From Ulvibacter antarcticus (GTDB lineage Bacteria > Bacteroidota > Bacteroidia > Flavobacteriales > Flavobacteriaceae), in the NCBI RefSeq assembly GCF_003688405.1, contig NZ_REFC01000011.1, positions 496,001-560,000 on the forward strand: 64,000 bases of DNA. The letters are read 5' to 3'. The translations under genes were made by a program, and so were the position numbers. The notes below the pieces were generated by a model that saw only the letters and a list, made by a program, of their open reading frames with translations, was not told where the DNA came from and did no database searches. This document shows, piece after piece, positions 43,720-53,109 of the stretch; the stretch's first letter is position 1; every line of letters begins with the position of its first letter.

Positions 43720-44511
43720 ATGAAGAATTTAATAAAATTATCAGTTCTTACCATATTGTTACTTGGATTTGTAGCTTGTAGTGATGATGAAAATTCTAAC
43801 TCTACGGAAGGTACTTCCAGAATGTCGGTAAAATTAGTAGATGCTCCCGGAGATTATGATGCGGTCTTTATTGATGTTCAAGATGTAGTCATAAAGTATA
43901 ACGGAAATGAAAATGATGTCTCGATTGGAGCTATTAATGCCGGTGTCTACGATTTACTTGAACTTACAGCTGGGGTATCGGGATTATTAGTAGACGATGA
44001 AATCCCTGCGGGTTCTATTAGTCAGATTAGACTAATCTTAGGCGAGAATAATTCCATTGTAGTGGATGGAGAAACTATTCCATTAAACACACCTAGTGCG
44101 CAACAATCGGGTCTCAAAATACAGGTGAATGAAACACTTGAGCCCGGAATATTCTACGAATTTATACTAGATTTTGATGTAGAGCAGTCGATTGTAGCTC
44201 TAGGAAATGGTGGATATAATTTAAAACCAGTAATAAGAGCAAGTACTGTAGCTGAAACAGGTTCTATTTCAGGAAACGTACTACCTCTAGGCGTGCAAAC
44301 GCTTATTACAGCGAACAATGGAGTGAATGAGATTTCTACTTATGTCAACCCAATTACTGGAGCTTTTGTATTGAGCGGTGTACCAGACGGCACTTACACT
44401 ATAACTTTTGAAGCAGACATAGCTGTTGGCTTGCCAGTATTGGTTTTGGAAGATGTAGTAGTAACCAATGGAAACATTACAGCGTTAGGTACTGTTGATT
44501 TGAATCCTTAG
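43720..44511 (+). CDS. DUF4382 lipoprotein
   Basis: 263 residues. Lipoprotein signal LIKLSVLTILLLGFVACSDDEN (Cys20). The DUF4382 domain begins at SRMSVKLVDAPGDYDAVFIDVQDVVIKYNG and covers about residues 33-180; a second Ig-like or transthyretin-like domain (LSGVPDGTYTITFEA) follows. DUF4382 proteins are secreted, Bacteroidota-enriched and uncharacterised. The gene sits alone, with its own strong terminator, between an SDR gene and the MoxR operon. Confidence 0.88.
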   Translation: MKNLIKLSVLTILLLGFVACSDDENSNSTEGTSRMSVKLVDAPGDYDAVFIDVQDVVIKYNGNENDVSIGAINAGVYDLLELTAGVSGLLVDDEIPAGSISQIRLILGENNSIVVDGETIPLNTPSAQQSGLKIQVNETLEPGIFYEFILDFDVEQSIVALGNGGYNLKPVIRASTVAETGSISGNVLPLGVQTLITANNGVNEISTYVNPITGAFVLSGVPDGTYTITFEADIAVGLPVLVLEDVVVTNGNITALGTVDLNP

Positions 44512-44532
44512 ACCGTAAAAAACACTTTTATA

Positions 44533-44568
44533 AGAGGTAAACACATTGTGTTTACCTCTCTTTTTTTA
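44533..44568 (+). terminator. Intrinsic terminator after the DUF4382 gene
   Basis: AGAGGTAAACA (44533-44543) pairs with TGTTTACCTCT (44549-44559) around a short loop, followed by seven T. It isolates the lipoprotein gene from the MoxR-Bat operon. Confidence 0.92.
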
Positions 44569-44654
44569 ACCAAACCTTAACAGGGATTTTTGCAATAATT
44601 CTCCAATTTGCGAGTCTATTTAAACACCCCTAGTTCATTTGAAATAATCACAAT

Positions 44655-45659
44655 ATGGAACAAACAACAACTGCCCTGGATATTGGCGCGTTAAATGAAA
44701 AGATTGAAAAGGAAAGTGCCTTTGTAGACATTCTAACTTTAGAGATGAACAAAGTAATCATCGGTCAGAAACATATGATCGAACGCTTAATGATTGGATT
44801 GCTAGGACAAGGTCATATATTATTGGAAGGAGTCCCGGGATTGGCAAAAACACTCGCCATCAATACGCTGTCAAAAGCAGTACACGGAAGCTTCAGTAGG
44901 ATACAGTTTACACCAGATTTACTTCCGGCCGATGTAGTAGGAACGATGATCTATAATATGAAACTGAATGATTTCAGTATTAAAAAAGGACCCATTTTTG
45001 CAAATTTCGTATTGGCTGATGAGATAAACAGGGCGCCTGCAAAAGTACAGTCGGCTTTACTAGAAGCGATGCAAGAAAAACAAGTTACCATTGGGGATAA
45101 AACTTTTATTCTCGACCGTCCGTTTTTGGTAATGGCAACTCAGAACCCAATAGAACAAGAAGGAACCTATCCATTACCTGAAGCACAGGTAGATAGATTT
45201 ATGCTAAAAACGGTGATAAAATATCCCCAGATGGCAGAAGAACAACTTATTATTCGTCAGAATTTAAAAGGGGCTTACGATCAAATTAATCCTGTTGTGA
45301 CTTTAGAACAAATTACCAGAGCGCAAGCTTCAGTTCGTGAGGTTTATATGGATGAAAAGATAGAGAAGTATATTCTAGACATTATTTTCGCAACTCGTTC
45401 TCCCGAAAATTACAGACTTGCCGACCTTAAACCGTTGATTAGTTTTGGGTCTTCACCTAGAGGTAGTATCAACCTGGCAATGGCAGCAAAATGTTATGCT
45501 TTTATCAAGAGAAGAGGTTATGTGATTCCTGAAGATGTTCGAGCTGTAGTTCACGATGTATTACGTCATCGTATCGGGATTACCTACGAAGCGGAAGCAG
45601 AAAATGTGACTTCAGAAGATATTATTAACAAGATTGTAAACGAGATTGAAGTACCGTAA
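44655..45659 (+). CDS. moxR: MoxR family AAA+ ATPase
   Basis: 334 residues. Walker A GVPGLAKT, Walker B VLADEINRAP and sensor segments are present; typical length. MoxR ATPases act as chaperones that activate VWA-domain partners, and here the gene heads the operon encoding the DUF58 and Bat proteins, exactly the expected partners. The family was linked to aerotolerance in Bacteroides fragilis. Transcription likely begins between the terminator at 44533 and this start. Next gene is 96 bp downstream. Confidence 0.95.
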   Translation: MEQTTTALDIGALNEKIEKESAFVDILTLEMNKVIIGQKHMIERLMIGLLGQGHILLEGVPGLAKTLAINTLSKAVHGSFSRIQFTPDLLPADVVGTMIYNMKLNDFSIKKGPIFANFVLADEINRAPAKVQSALLEAMQEKQVTIGDKTFILDRPFLVMATQNPIEQEGTYPLPEAQVDRFMLKTVIKYPQMAEEQLIIRQNLKGAYDQINPVVTLEQITRAQASVREVYMDEKIEKYILDIIFATRSPENYRLADLKPLISFGSSPRGSINLAMAAKCYAFIKRRGYVIPEDVRAVVHDVLRHRIGITYEAEAENVTSEDIINKIVNEIEVP

Positions 45660-45667
45660 TCAGCGCC

Positions 45668-45740
45668 CAGTTTACAGTGTTCAGTAAGCGGTATTTAAAA
45701 TTTACTCCAAACTGAGACTGCCAACTATTACTGCCAACTG
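45668..45740. repeat. Simple degenerate repeats in the moxR-DUF58 spacer
   Basis: ACTGCCAACT occurs at 45717-45726 and again (ACTGCCAACTG) at 45730-45740, preceded by AAACTG and the matching CAGTTT at 45668. Similar short runs are common between flavobacterial genes. A long stem is possible but imperfect. Confidence 0.5.
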
Positions 45741-45755
45741 TTTACTCAAAGGAAA

Positions 45756-46622
45756 ATGGATACTAAAGAACTTCTTAAAAAAGTACGAAAAATCGAGATT
45801 AAGACACGTCGCTTAAGCGATCATGTGTTTGGTGGCGAGTATCACAGTACTTTTAAAGGTCGTGGGATGACTTTTAGTGAAGTGCGACAGTACCAGTTTG
45901 GTGATGATGTTAGAAATATCGACTGGAATGTTACTGCGAGATATAACGAACCCTTTGTAAAGGTTTTTGAGGAAGAACGGGAATTAACCTTGATGTTGGT
46001 TGCCGATATTAGTGGCTCGGAGTTCTTCGGAACTGACGCCCAATTCAAAAATGAAATTATTACTGAAATTTCCGCAACCCTTGCGTTTTCAGCCATGCAG
46101 AATAATGATAAGATTGGTCTCATCTTGTTTTCAGATGAGATTGAACTCTACATTCCTCCGAAAAAAGGAAAGTCACATGTGCTTCGAATCATTCGTGAAT
46201 TATTAGAGTTTCAACCAAAAAGCAAAAAAACAGATATCGCAATGGCGTTGAAGTTTTTAAGCAATGTAATGAAGAAAAAGGCGATCGTTTTTGTGTTATC
46301 CGATTTCATCACCGATGGTTACAGAGATTCCTTAAAAATTGCAGCGAACAAACACGATGTTACGGGAATTCGAGTATACGATAGAAGAGAAGAAGAAATT
46401 CCTAATCTGGGAATGGTACAAATGCAGGACGAAGAAACAGGAGAGTTACTATTGGTAAATACAGCCTCCAAAGCGGTACGAAATAACTACTACGCCTACC
46501 ACCGCGAGCGGGTTGATTATTTTCAGGAGGCATTTTTAAAGAGCGGAGCAGGAGCGATGAGTTGTCGGGTGGACGAAAGCTACGTCAAGAAATTACTAGG
46601 TTATTTTAAACGAAGAGGATAA
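45756..46622 (+). CDS. DUF58 domain protein
   Basis: 288 residues. Signature GRGMTFSEVRQYQFGDDVRNIDWNVTARYNEPFVKVFEEERELTLMLVADISGSEFFG: the conserved DUF58 motif followed by a VWA-like fold with MIDAS-like DISGS. Partner of MoxR in most genomes. The role of DUF58 is not established; association with MoxR suggests a metal-dependent interaction module. Next gene starts 12 nt after the stop. Confidence 0.92.
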   Translation: MDTKELLKKVRKIEIKTRRLSDHVFGGEYHSTFKGRGMTFSEVRQYQFGDDVRNIDWNVTARYNEPFVKVFEEERELTLMLVADISGSEFFGTDAQFKNEIITEISATLAFSAMQNNDKIGLILFSDEIELYIPPKKGKSHVLRIIRELLEFQPKSKKTDIAMALKFLSNVMKKKAIVFVLSDFITDGYRDSLKIAANKHDVTGIRVYDRREEEIPNLGMVQMQDEETGELLLVNTASKAVRNNYYAYHRERVDYFQEAFLKSGAGAMSCRVDESYVKKLLGYFKRRG

Positions 46623-46634
46623 TAGAATTTAGAA

Positions 46635-48284
46635 ATGGCGATGTACGATTTACGAAATAGGGTGTTTAATTTAAAGAGAAGAATTATGCTTTCTTTTCTC
46701 TTATGTCTAATCCCTGTTGTCTCTTTTTCTCAAGTAACTTCTTCCATCGATTCAACTAGTGTCAAGATCGGAGAAGAAATTCAGTATAGTATTCAGGTAA
46801 TGGTCGACACGACAGATGTAGTTATCTTTCCTGAAGGACAAAGCTTCTTACCGCTGGAAGTAATCGAATCCTATAAGATAGACACCACCATTGAGCAGGC
46901 AAAATATCGCTTGATTAAAAAATACGGACTTACGCAGTTCGATTCTGGAAAATTTACGATTCCGGCGCAAAGAGTAATGATTAACAACAAAGCATTCGTG
47001 ACCGATTCGACAAAGGTTGAAATTAGGGATGTTGTTGTTGACACGACTAAACAAAAAATGTTCGACATCAAACCCGCTGTAGATGTTGATCGCCCACCAT
47101 TCGATTTTAAGAAATTCCTTCTTTGGGTAGTTCCTATACTTGCTATAATTGGGATTTTGGTTTTTATTTTCTTCCGAAGGAAAAAGCGAAAAGAAGCGAA
47201 GGAAGTCATTTTACCCCCTTACGAAGAGGCCATTTTTGCATTAAAAAAACTGGATGATTCTCATCTTCTGAAGGAGCACAAGTCCAAAGAATATTACTCG
47301 AATCTTACCGAAATTGTAAAACGCTATCTCGACAGGGAAGTTGACGACACTGTTTTGGAGAGCACAAGTGACGAGTTGATTGAACGACTCATTTTACATA
47401 AAGATGCAGGACATTTCGACTTTGACAGGGAGACGATTCGTCACTTAGATCAGATCCTTAAAAGAGCAGATTTGGTGAAATTTGCGAAAATGCAGCAAGC
47501 AGAAGGGCAGGCACAGGCAGATAGATCAACAATAGAAGAAATTATAAATGAAACACATGAGGTGATCCCCGAACCTACAGAGGAAGAATTGCTTGAAAAC
47601 GAACAATATTTAGAAGCATTACGTAAGAAACGAGAACGTAAAAAATGGATGGTCGGCGCAACTACGCTGATTGGAGCTTTATTAGTAAGTGCTTTGGTTT
47701 ATGGAGGTGTAAAAGGATTCGACAATTTGAAGGATTTGTTATTTGGAAATGAGATTCGTGAATTAGCTGAAGGGCGATGGGTAAAAAGTGAATATGGGAA
47801 TCCTATGGTGATTATTGAGACACCAAAAGTACTTCTAAGAGCCGATATTCCTACGCCCGAAGGATTACAAAGCACTGTAAAAGATTTGAGTGTGTTTACA
47901 CTCGGAAAAAAAGGAGATGATTTGTACATCGTACTTACCACTTCAAAATTCAGACAAGCGCATGAAGTTGATCTTCAGGAAACGCTTGAAAGTTCACTTA
48001 CGGAACTTGAAAAAGGAGGTGCCAAGAATATGGTGGTAAAGCAAGATGAATTTGAAACAAATAAAGGAATTAAAGGCTTAAGAGCCTATGGTGAGTTTAA
48101 TATTCAGGTCTCGAATAATGAAGTGCTTAAAGACGCTAGTTCCTATGAACTTTTATTGTTTGCCCAGCCGGAAGGGGTGCAGCAAGTGTTAATCGTATAT
48201 AACGATGATGGGCGTTTCGCTGAAGGAATTAAGAAACGAATCGCAGAATCAATAGAACTTGAAATTTCAGAAACAAAACGCTAA
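46635..48284 (+). CDS. BatD-like membrane protein of the MoxR-Bat operon
   Basis: 549 residues in the longest frame. Signal sequence (LSFLLCLIPVVSFSQ), extracytoplasmic beta domain (46-145), membrane helix (FLLWVVPILAIIGILVFIFF, about 155-175), a cytoplasmic segment, a second helix (WMVGATTLIGALLVSALVYG, about 338-357) and a C-terminal domain with MoxR-operon flavour. Start choice is open: ATG 46635, GTG 46662 or ATG 46686. The first codons overlap a TACGATTTACGA simple-repeat stretch, so GTG 46662 (MFNLKRRIML...) seems best. It is followed with a 1-nt overlap by batA. Function unknown. Confidence 0.82.
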   Translation: MAMYDLRNRVFNLKRRIMLSFLLCLIPVVSFSQVTSSIDSTSVKIGEEIQYSIQVMVDTTDVVIFPEGQSFLPLEVIESYKIDTTIEQAKYRLIKKYGLTQFDSGKFTIPAQRVMINNKAFVTDSTKVEIRDVVVDTTKQKMFDIKPAVDVDRPPFDFKKFLLWVVPILAIIGILVFIFFRRKKRKEAKEVILPPYEEAIFALKKLDDSHLLKEHKSKEYYSNLTEIVKRYLDREVDDTVLESTSDELIERLILHKDAGHFDFDRETIRHLDQILKRADLVKFAKMQQAEGQAQADRSTIEEIINETHEVIPEPTEEELLENEQYLEALRKKRERKKWMVGATTLIGALLVSALVYGGVKGFDNLKDLLFGNEIRELAEGRWVKSEYGNPMVIIETPKVLLRADIPTPEGLQSTVKDLSVFTLGKKGDDLYIVLTTSKFRQAHEVDLQETLESSLTELEKGGAKNMVVKQDEFETNKGIKGLRAYGEFNIQVSNNEVLKDASSYELLLFAQPEGVQQVLIVYNDDGRFAEGIKKRIAESIELEISETKR

Positions 48285-49288
48285 TGTTCGAAAATTTTGA
48301 ATTTGTTAATCCGCAGTTTTTCTGGTTGTTTTTATTACTTCCGGCGCTAATGCTATGGTATTATATAAAACGAAAACAACAGACAGCAGCGCTAAAAATT
48401 TCCAGTATCAAAGGCTTTAAAACCGGTAAAAACTGGTTGGCAAGATTACGTCCGTTATTATTTGTACTTCGTTTGTTAGCACTTTCTGCTTTAATTGTTG
48501 CTATGGCGCGACCCAGAACGGTGGACGAATCTACACGAATTAAAACGACACAGGGAATCGACATTGTAATGGCGATTGATGTTTCTGCTTCCATGTTGGC
48601 AAGAGATCTAAAACCAAATAGGCTTGAAGCTCTAAAAACGGTTGCAGCAAGATTTATAAATGACAGACCCAATGATCGTATTGGTCTCGTTGAATACGCC
48701 GGCGAAAGCTATACAAAAACACCACTTACCAGCGATAAGACAATAGTACTTTCGGCCTTAAAAAGCATTGTTTACAATACTATAATTGAAGGTGGAACGG
48801 CTATTGGGTCTGGATTGGCTACAGCTGTAAATCGGTTAAAAGAAAGCCGTGCAACAAGTAAGGTAATTATTTTACTAACAGACGGAGTTAATAATACAGG
48901 TTTTATAGATCCTAAGATCGCAAGTGAATTAGCCGTGGAGTTCGGGATTAAGGTCTATACCATCGGACTTGGTTCTAACGGAATGGCTTTGTCGCCGATT
49001 GGCATTCGTGCAGACGGCGGATTTCAATACGGAAATGTGCAGGTAGAGATCGATGAGGCGCTTTTAAAGGAAATCGCTAAGATCACAGGAGGTCAGTATT
49101 TCCGGGCGACAAGTACGACCAAGTTGAAAGAAATTTACGACGAGATAAACAAATTAGAAAGAACCGATATTGAGGAGTTTAAATATACCAATTACGATGA
49201 GAAGTTTCGTCCCTGGGCGTTGTTTGCCTTAGGAATGTTAGCTTTCGATCTGTTATTGCGATACACGCTCTTTAGAAGTTTTGTATAG
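48284..49288 (+). CDS. batA: BatA, VWA-domain membrane protein
   Basis: 334 residues. N-terminal helices (FFWLFLLLPALMLWYYI and LLALSALIVAMARP), then a VWA domain with MIDAS AIDVSASMLARDL, the downstream Thr of the metal site, and a C-terminal helix (WALFALGMLAFDLLLRY). Member of the aerotolerance Bat set. Starts within the stop of the preceding gene (TAATG). A perfect 20-bp palindrome lies between it and batB. Confidence 0.93.
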   Translation: MFENFEFVNPQFFWLFLLLPALMLWYYIKRKQQTAALKISSIKGFKTGKNWLARLRPLLFVLRLLALSALIVAMARPRTVDESTRIKTTQGIDIVMAIDVSASMLARDLKPNRLEALKTVAARFINDRPNDRIGLVEYAGESYTKTPLTSDKTIVLSALKSIVYNTIIEGGTAIGSGLATAVNRLKESRATSKVIILLTDGVNNTGFIDPKIASELAVEFGIKVYTIGLGSNGMALSPIGIRADGGFQYGNVQVEIDEALLKEIAKITGGQYFRATSTTKLKEIYDEINKLERTDIEEFKYTNYDEKFRPWALFALGMLAFDLLLRYTLFRSFV

Positions 49289-49310
49289 ATTGTAAAAAAA
49301 GGGCAAAACA

Positions 49311-49371
49311 TCCCCGCCTAGCCTCCCCTTCGAAGGGGAGGAATAGAGATTTGTTAATAGTGCAAAGCACT
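49311..49371. repeat. Palindrome and hairpin inside the bat operon
   Basis: CCTCCCCTTCGAAGGGGAGG (49322-49341) is a perfect 20-bp palindrome with CCCCGCC just before it, followed by the small hairpin AGTGC-AAA-GCACT (49359-49371). They fill the 130-bp batA-batB spacer and could attenuate or split the transcript. The first element belongs to the same family as those at 40160 and 57665. Confidence 0.75.
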
Positions 49372-49418
49372 TTATGTTTAAGTAGAATAAATATTAGTTA
49401 ATTAAAAAATATTAGAAA

Positions 49419-50453
49419 GTGTACCAATTAGAACAACCCATATATTTTTATGTTTTAATCGCCATTCCGGTGGTGGTGGTACTATTTCTATTGGTGGTTG
49501 TTTGGAAAAATCGCACTCAGACAAAGTTTGCGGACTATACCCTACTTAAGAAATTAAGTCCGAATCGATCGGTGTTTAAATCTGTTTTAAAAGTCTTGGT
49601 AGTTTGTCTCGCAATTGCGTGTATGAGTTTTGCACTGGTGAATCCGAAGATCGGGACCAAATTGGAAACGGTAAAAAGAGAGGGTGTGGATGTGGTATTT
49701 GCAATCGACGTTTCTAAAAGTATGCTAGCCGAGGACATTGCTCCAAACCGTATCGAAAAATCTAAACAGTTGGTTTCTCAGATTATCAATAGTCTTGCGG
49801 GAGATCGTATAGGGATTATTGGGTATGCAGGTAGTGCGTTTCCACAAGTACCAATTACCACCGATTTCTCTTCTGCTAAGCTATTTCTCTCTGGAATGAA
49901 TACGGATATGGTATCTTCACAGGGAACCGCGATCAATGAGGCAATACGCATGGCTCAGACCTATTATAATGATGAAGAACAAACCAATAGAGTATTGTTT
50001 CTTGTTTCCGATGGGGAAGATCATGAAGGAAATGTGGCTGCAATAGCTTCCGAAGCAAATAAGATGGGAATCCGCATTTTTACTATTGGTGTAGGTACTT
50101 TGCAGGGCGCGCCGATTCCTTTAAAGAGAAATGGCGTTTTACAATCTTATAAGAGAGACCAAAATAATGAGCAGGTGATTACTCGATTAGGTGAAGAAAC
50201 CTTAAAAGAGATTGCCAATGCTGCCGATGGCGAATATATTAATGGGACGAATACCAAAGAAGTGGTTGATAAGGTGCGTGATATTTTAAATGGCATGGAT
50301 AAAAAAGAGTTTGATTCCAAGCAGTTTACCGATTTTAAAGATCAATTTCAGTGGTTTTTAGGTGGGGCATTGTTTTTGCTGATAATTGATCTCTTGTTGC
50401 TGGAAAGAAAAACAGCATGGTTAAAAAAATTGAATTTATTTAATGAACGCTAA
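49419..50453 (+). CDS. batB: BatB, VWA-domain membrane protein
   Basis: 344 residues. Starts with GTG at 49419 (MYQLEQPIYFYVLIAIPVVVVLFLLVVVW), the N-terminal helix being the first membrane segment; a second (LKVLVVCLAIACMSFALVNP) and a C-terminal one (FQWFLGGALFLLIIDLLLLE) follow. VWA MIDAS is AIDVSKSMLAEDI. Partner of BatA in the Bat complex. No nearer ATG fits. Its stop overlaps the start of batC. Confidence 0.92.
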   Translation: MYQLEQPIYFYVLIAIPVVVVLFLLVVVWKNRTQTKFADYTLLKKLSPNRSVFKSVLKVLVVCLAIACMSFALVNPKIGTKLETVKREGVDVVFAIDVSKSMLAEDIAPNRIEKSKQLVSQIINSLAGDRIGIIGYAGSAFPQVPITTDFSSAKLFLSGMNTDMVSSQGTAINEAIRMAQTYYNDEEQTNRVLFLVSDGEDHEGNVAAIASEANKMGIRIFTIGVGTLQGAPIPLKRNGVLQSYKRDQNNEQVITRLGEETLKEIANAADGEYINGTNTKEVVDKVRDILNGMDKKEFDSKQFTDFKDQFQWFLGGALFLLIIDLLLLERKTAWLKKLNLFNER

Positions 50454-51315
50454 GTCGAAAAATATGGAGAAGCTTATGATGCTGAAGACGGCTGTTTTGT
50501 TTTTTGTCTTCGGAATTATTTCTGTTGGCATCAATGCTCAGGACGCCGATGAGAAACGTAGTGAAGCTCGTCAAGCTCAGGAATTGCTGAGTGATGCGAG
50601 TCTTGCACTTCAGAAGGATAAGTTTGCTACGGCTGAAGCAGATTATCGTAGAGCTATTTCGCTGCATCCTTCAGAAGAAACCGGAAAGTACAATTTAGGA
50701 ACAGCCTATTATGGAAAAAGTAAGAACGAAGAAGCTATGTCCCGCTTTAAGCAGGCTGCTTCCGTAGCTACAGAAAAAAAAGTTAAACATAAGGCATTTC
50801 ATAATTTGGGGAATACCTATATGAACGAAAAAAAATACACCGAAGCGGTTGAAGCCTATAAAAATGCGCTTCGAAACAACCCTACAGACGACGAAACGCG
50901 CTATAATCTTGCGTTGGCAAAGGAGCTGTTAGAAAAGAATCCGCCTAAGGATGATAAGGGCGACGATCAGAATAAAGACCAAAACAAGGAAGATAATAAA
51001 GATCAGCAGGATAAGAAGGACCAAGGCGACAATAAGGAAGGGGATGACGGTGATCAAAAAGAAGATAAAGATAAGGGAGACCAAAAAGACGATAAGAAAG
51101 AAGGAGATGATGAAAAAGACAAAGGAAAACCTGAAGAACCCAAAGAAGGTGAAGGCGATAAACCCCAGCAACAACAGCAACAACCTGGAAAATTGTCTCC
51201 ACAACAAGTGAAAAGTTTATTGGAAGCAATGAACAATGAAGAGGAAAAAGTACAGGATAAGATAAATGCTCAGAAACAAAAAGGAGCAAAGGTAAATCCG
51301 AATAAAGACTGGTAA
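50443..51315 (+). CDS. batC: BatC, TPR protein with charged low-complexity tail
   Basis: 290 residues. Signal peptide (LKTAVLFFVFGIISVGINAQ), three TPR repeats (about 45-160: FATAEADYRRAISLHP, AMSRFKQAASVA, YTEAVEAYKNALRNNP), then a very low-complexity tail of about 80 residues made of D, K, E and Q (PKDDKGDDQNKDQNKEDNKD...), ending in a short conserved stretch (SPQQVKSLLEAMNNEEEKVQDKINAQ). Start could be ATG 50443 or 50464. The tail gives open frames on the other strand, which are only compositional. Part of the Bat complex. Confidence 0.9.
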   Translation: MNAKSKNMEKLMMLKTAVLFFVFGIISVGINAQDADEKRSEARQAQELLSDASLALQKDKFATAEADYRRAISLHPSEETGKYNLGTAYYGKSKNEEAMSRFKQAASVATEKKVKHKAFHNLGNTYMNEKKYTEAVEAYKNALRNNPTDDETRYNLALAKELLEKNPPKDDKGDDQNKDQNKEDNKDQQDKKDQGDNKEGDDGDQKEDKDKGDQKDDKKEGDDEKDKGKPEEPKEGEGDKPQQQQQQPGKLSPQQVKSLLEAMNNEEEKVQDKINAQKQKGAKVNPNKDW

Positions 51316-51319
51316 TATC

Positions 51320-53095
51320 ATGAAGCTGAAAAATCTCATATACATCTTACTTTTTATGTTTGGCTGTGGCTTTGCACAGGCACAGGTAAACTTTGATGCC
51401 AAGGTGAGCAAAAAACGCTTGGGAATTAACGAACGTCTTCGAATCGATTTCGAAATGAATCAGGATGGCGATAATTTTAATCCGCCCGATTTTGATGGAT
51501 TTCGCGTTGTTGGAGGCCCCAATCAGTCGGTGAGTAATTCCTGGATTAATGGGAAAAGAAGTTACTCTAAGACTTATTCTTATTTTTTATCGCCTCAGAA
51601 AAGAGGAAAACTTCGTATAGCACAGGCGACGATCGAAATTGAGGGTCAAACCTATAAAACTTTGCCAATGGACGTAGAAGTGACTGCCGCGGTTGAGGTG
51701 CCAAAAGATGGTAACAATGCCGAATATGTGGCTAGTGAGAATGTGCATTTGGTGGCGGAAGTTTCGAACGCAAATCCTTATTTGAACGAAGCGATTACTG
51801 TGGTGTATAAAATGTATGTTTCACATGATGTGAGTATTACTAGTAATTGGCGGGAAATTGACACTCCAAAATACTCCGATTTTTGGAGTCAGAATATCGA
51901 TAATCAAGGAAGTTTTAAGATATATGAAGGCAAATACGATGGTCAGGATTACCGCTATGTAATTTTAAGAACTACGGTTTTGTATCCTCAGAAAACTGGG
52001 AAATTGGACATTGAACCTCTTACATTAGATGTGCCAATCGATGTTCCCGGAAACCGACGTGATCTTTTTGGACGTCGTTTAACCACCCGAGTAAACAAAA
52101 CGATTTCTGCGGGTAATCGCACGATTAATGTAAAACCACTTCCTGTCGATGGTAAACCTGTAGATTTTGCTGGAGCGGTGGGTAGTTTTCAATTTAAGGT
52201 AGGAACTAATAAAACGGTTTTGGATGCCAATGAAGCATTAGAATTGACAACCACGGTATCGGGTACAGGAAACTTAAAATTATTTGAACTTCCTACTGCC
52301 AAACTTGCAAGTTCTTTGGAGGTATATGATCCTGAGCGTAACGAAAATGTGAGAACTAATCGTACCGGAATGACGGGTTCTGTGACCGAAACCTATACGG
52401 TGGTTCCGCAATACAAAGGGAATTACCCAATTCGACCGATTACTTTTTCGTATTTCGATCCTAAGACTGAAACTTATAGAACGCTGGCTTCGGATGAGAT
52501 TGTGATCAATGTAGAAAATGGTCCGGTGACGGCCCAGAAGCAAAATGAAAGCCAGGATCCAACTATCAAACAAGAGATAGCGCTTTCGAAAGAGAATTTT
52601 AAATTTATAAAACTGAAGGCAAATCTTGAATCCATGGATAAGACTGTTTTCTTTGGATCGACCTTGTTCTGGTCCTTATTAGGAGGCCCTATTTTGTTGA
52701 TTCCCTTGTTTATTATCGGCGGAAAGAAACGGAAAGAAAGGTTTGATGATGTGGAAGGAAATAAACTTCGGAAGGCAAACAAACTTGCTAAAAAATATCT
52801 TTCCGAAGCAAAGAAAAATACTGGAAATCAGATGGCGTTTTACAATGCGCTTGAAAGAGCATTACACAATTATCTGAAAGCGAAGTTAAACATAGAAACT
52901 TCCGAGTTTTCGAAGGAAGGGATTTCAAAATTACTCGCGGAAAGAAGTGTGGCTCCAGAAAAAGTGAACGAATTTATAGGCTTGCTTAAAAGTTGTGAGT
53001 TTGCTCGATATACGCCAACTTCAGACGTGACCATACAATCGGATTACAACAAGGCAGTTGAAGTTATTTCAGCCATAGACAAACAAATACAGTAA
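51320..53095 (+). CDS. batD: BatD (BatD/oxygen-tolerance family protein)
   Basis: 591 residues. Signal peptide (LIYILLFMFGCGFAQAQ), a series of Ig-like beta domains (VNFDAKVSKKRLGINERLRIDFEMNQDGDNFNPPDF), a membrane helix (FWSLLGGPILLIPLFIIGG, about 453-472) and a cytoplasmic helical tail (KANKLAKKYLSEAKKN...). The sequence matches the family described for Bacteroides BatD, which is thought to sit in the periplasm and contact the VWA proteins. It is 4 nt after batC and 14 nt before the batE gene. Confidence 0.9.
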   Translation: MKLKNLIYILLFMFGCGFAQAQVNFDAKVSKKRLGINERLRIDFEMNQDGDNFNPPDFDGFRVVGGPNQSVSNSWINGKRSYSKTYSYFLSPQKRGKLRIAQATIEIEGQTYKTLPMDVEVTAAVEVPKDGNNAEYVASENVHLVAEVSNANPYLNEAITVVYKMYVSHDVSITSNWREIDTPKYSDFWSQNIDNQGSFKIYEGKYDGQDYRYVILRTTVLYPQKTGKLDIEPLTLDVPIDVPGNRRDLFGRRLTTRVNKTISAGNRTINVKPLPVDGKPVDFAGAVGSFQFKVGTNKTVLDANEALELTTTVSGTGNLKLFELPTAKLASSLEVYDPERNENVRTNRTGMTGSVTETYTVVPQYKGNYPIRPITFSYFDPKTETYRTLASDEIVINVENGPVTAQKQNESQDPTIKQEIALSKENFKFIKLKANLESMDKTVFFGSTLFWSLLGGPILLIPLFIIGGKKRKERFDDVEGNKLRKANKLAKKYLSEAKKNTGNQMAFYNALERALHNYLKAKLNIETSEFSKEGISKLLAERSVAPEKVNEFIGLLKSCEFARYTPTSDVTIQSDYNKAVEVISAIDKQIQ

Positions 53096-53109
53096 GCATT
53101 CCGAAGAAA

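Noticed and set aside
50929-51289. Several long open frames opposite batC
   Set aside because: They mirror the Asp/Lys/Glu low-complexity tail of BatC and have no independent signals.
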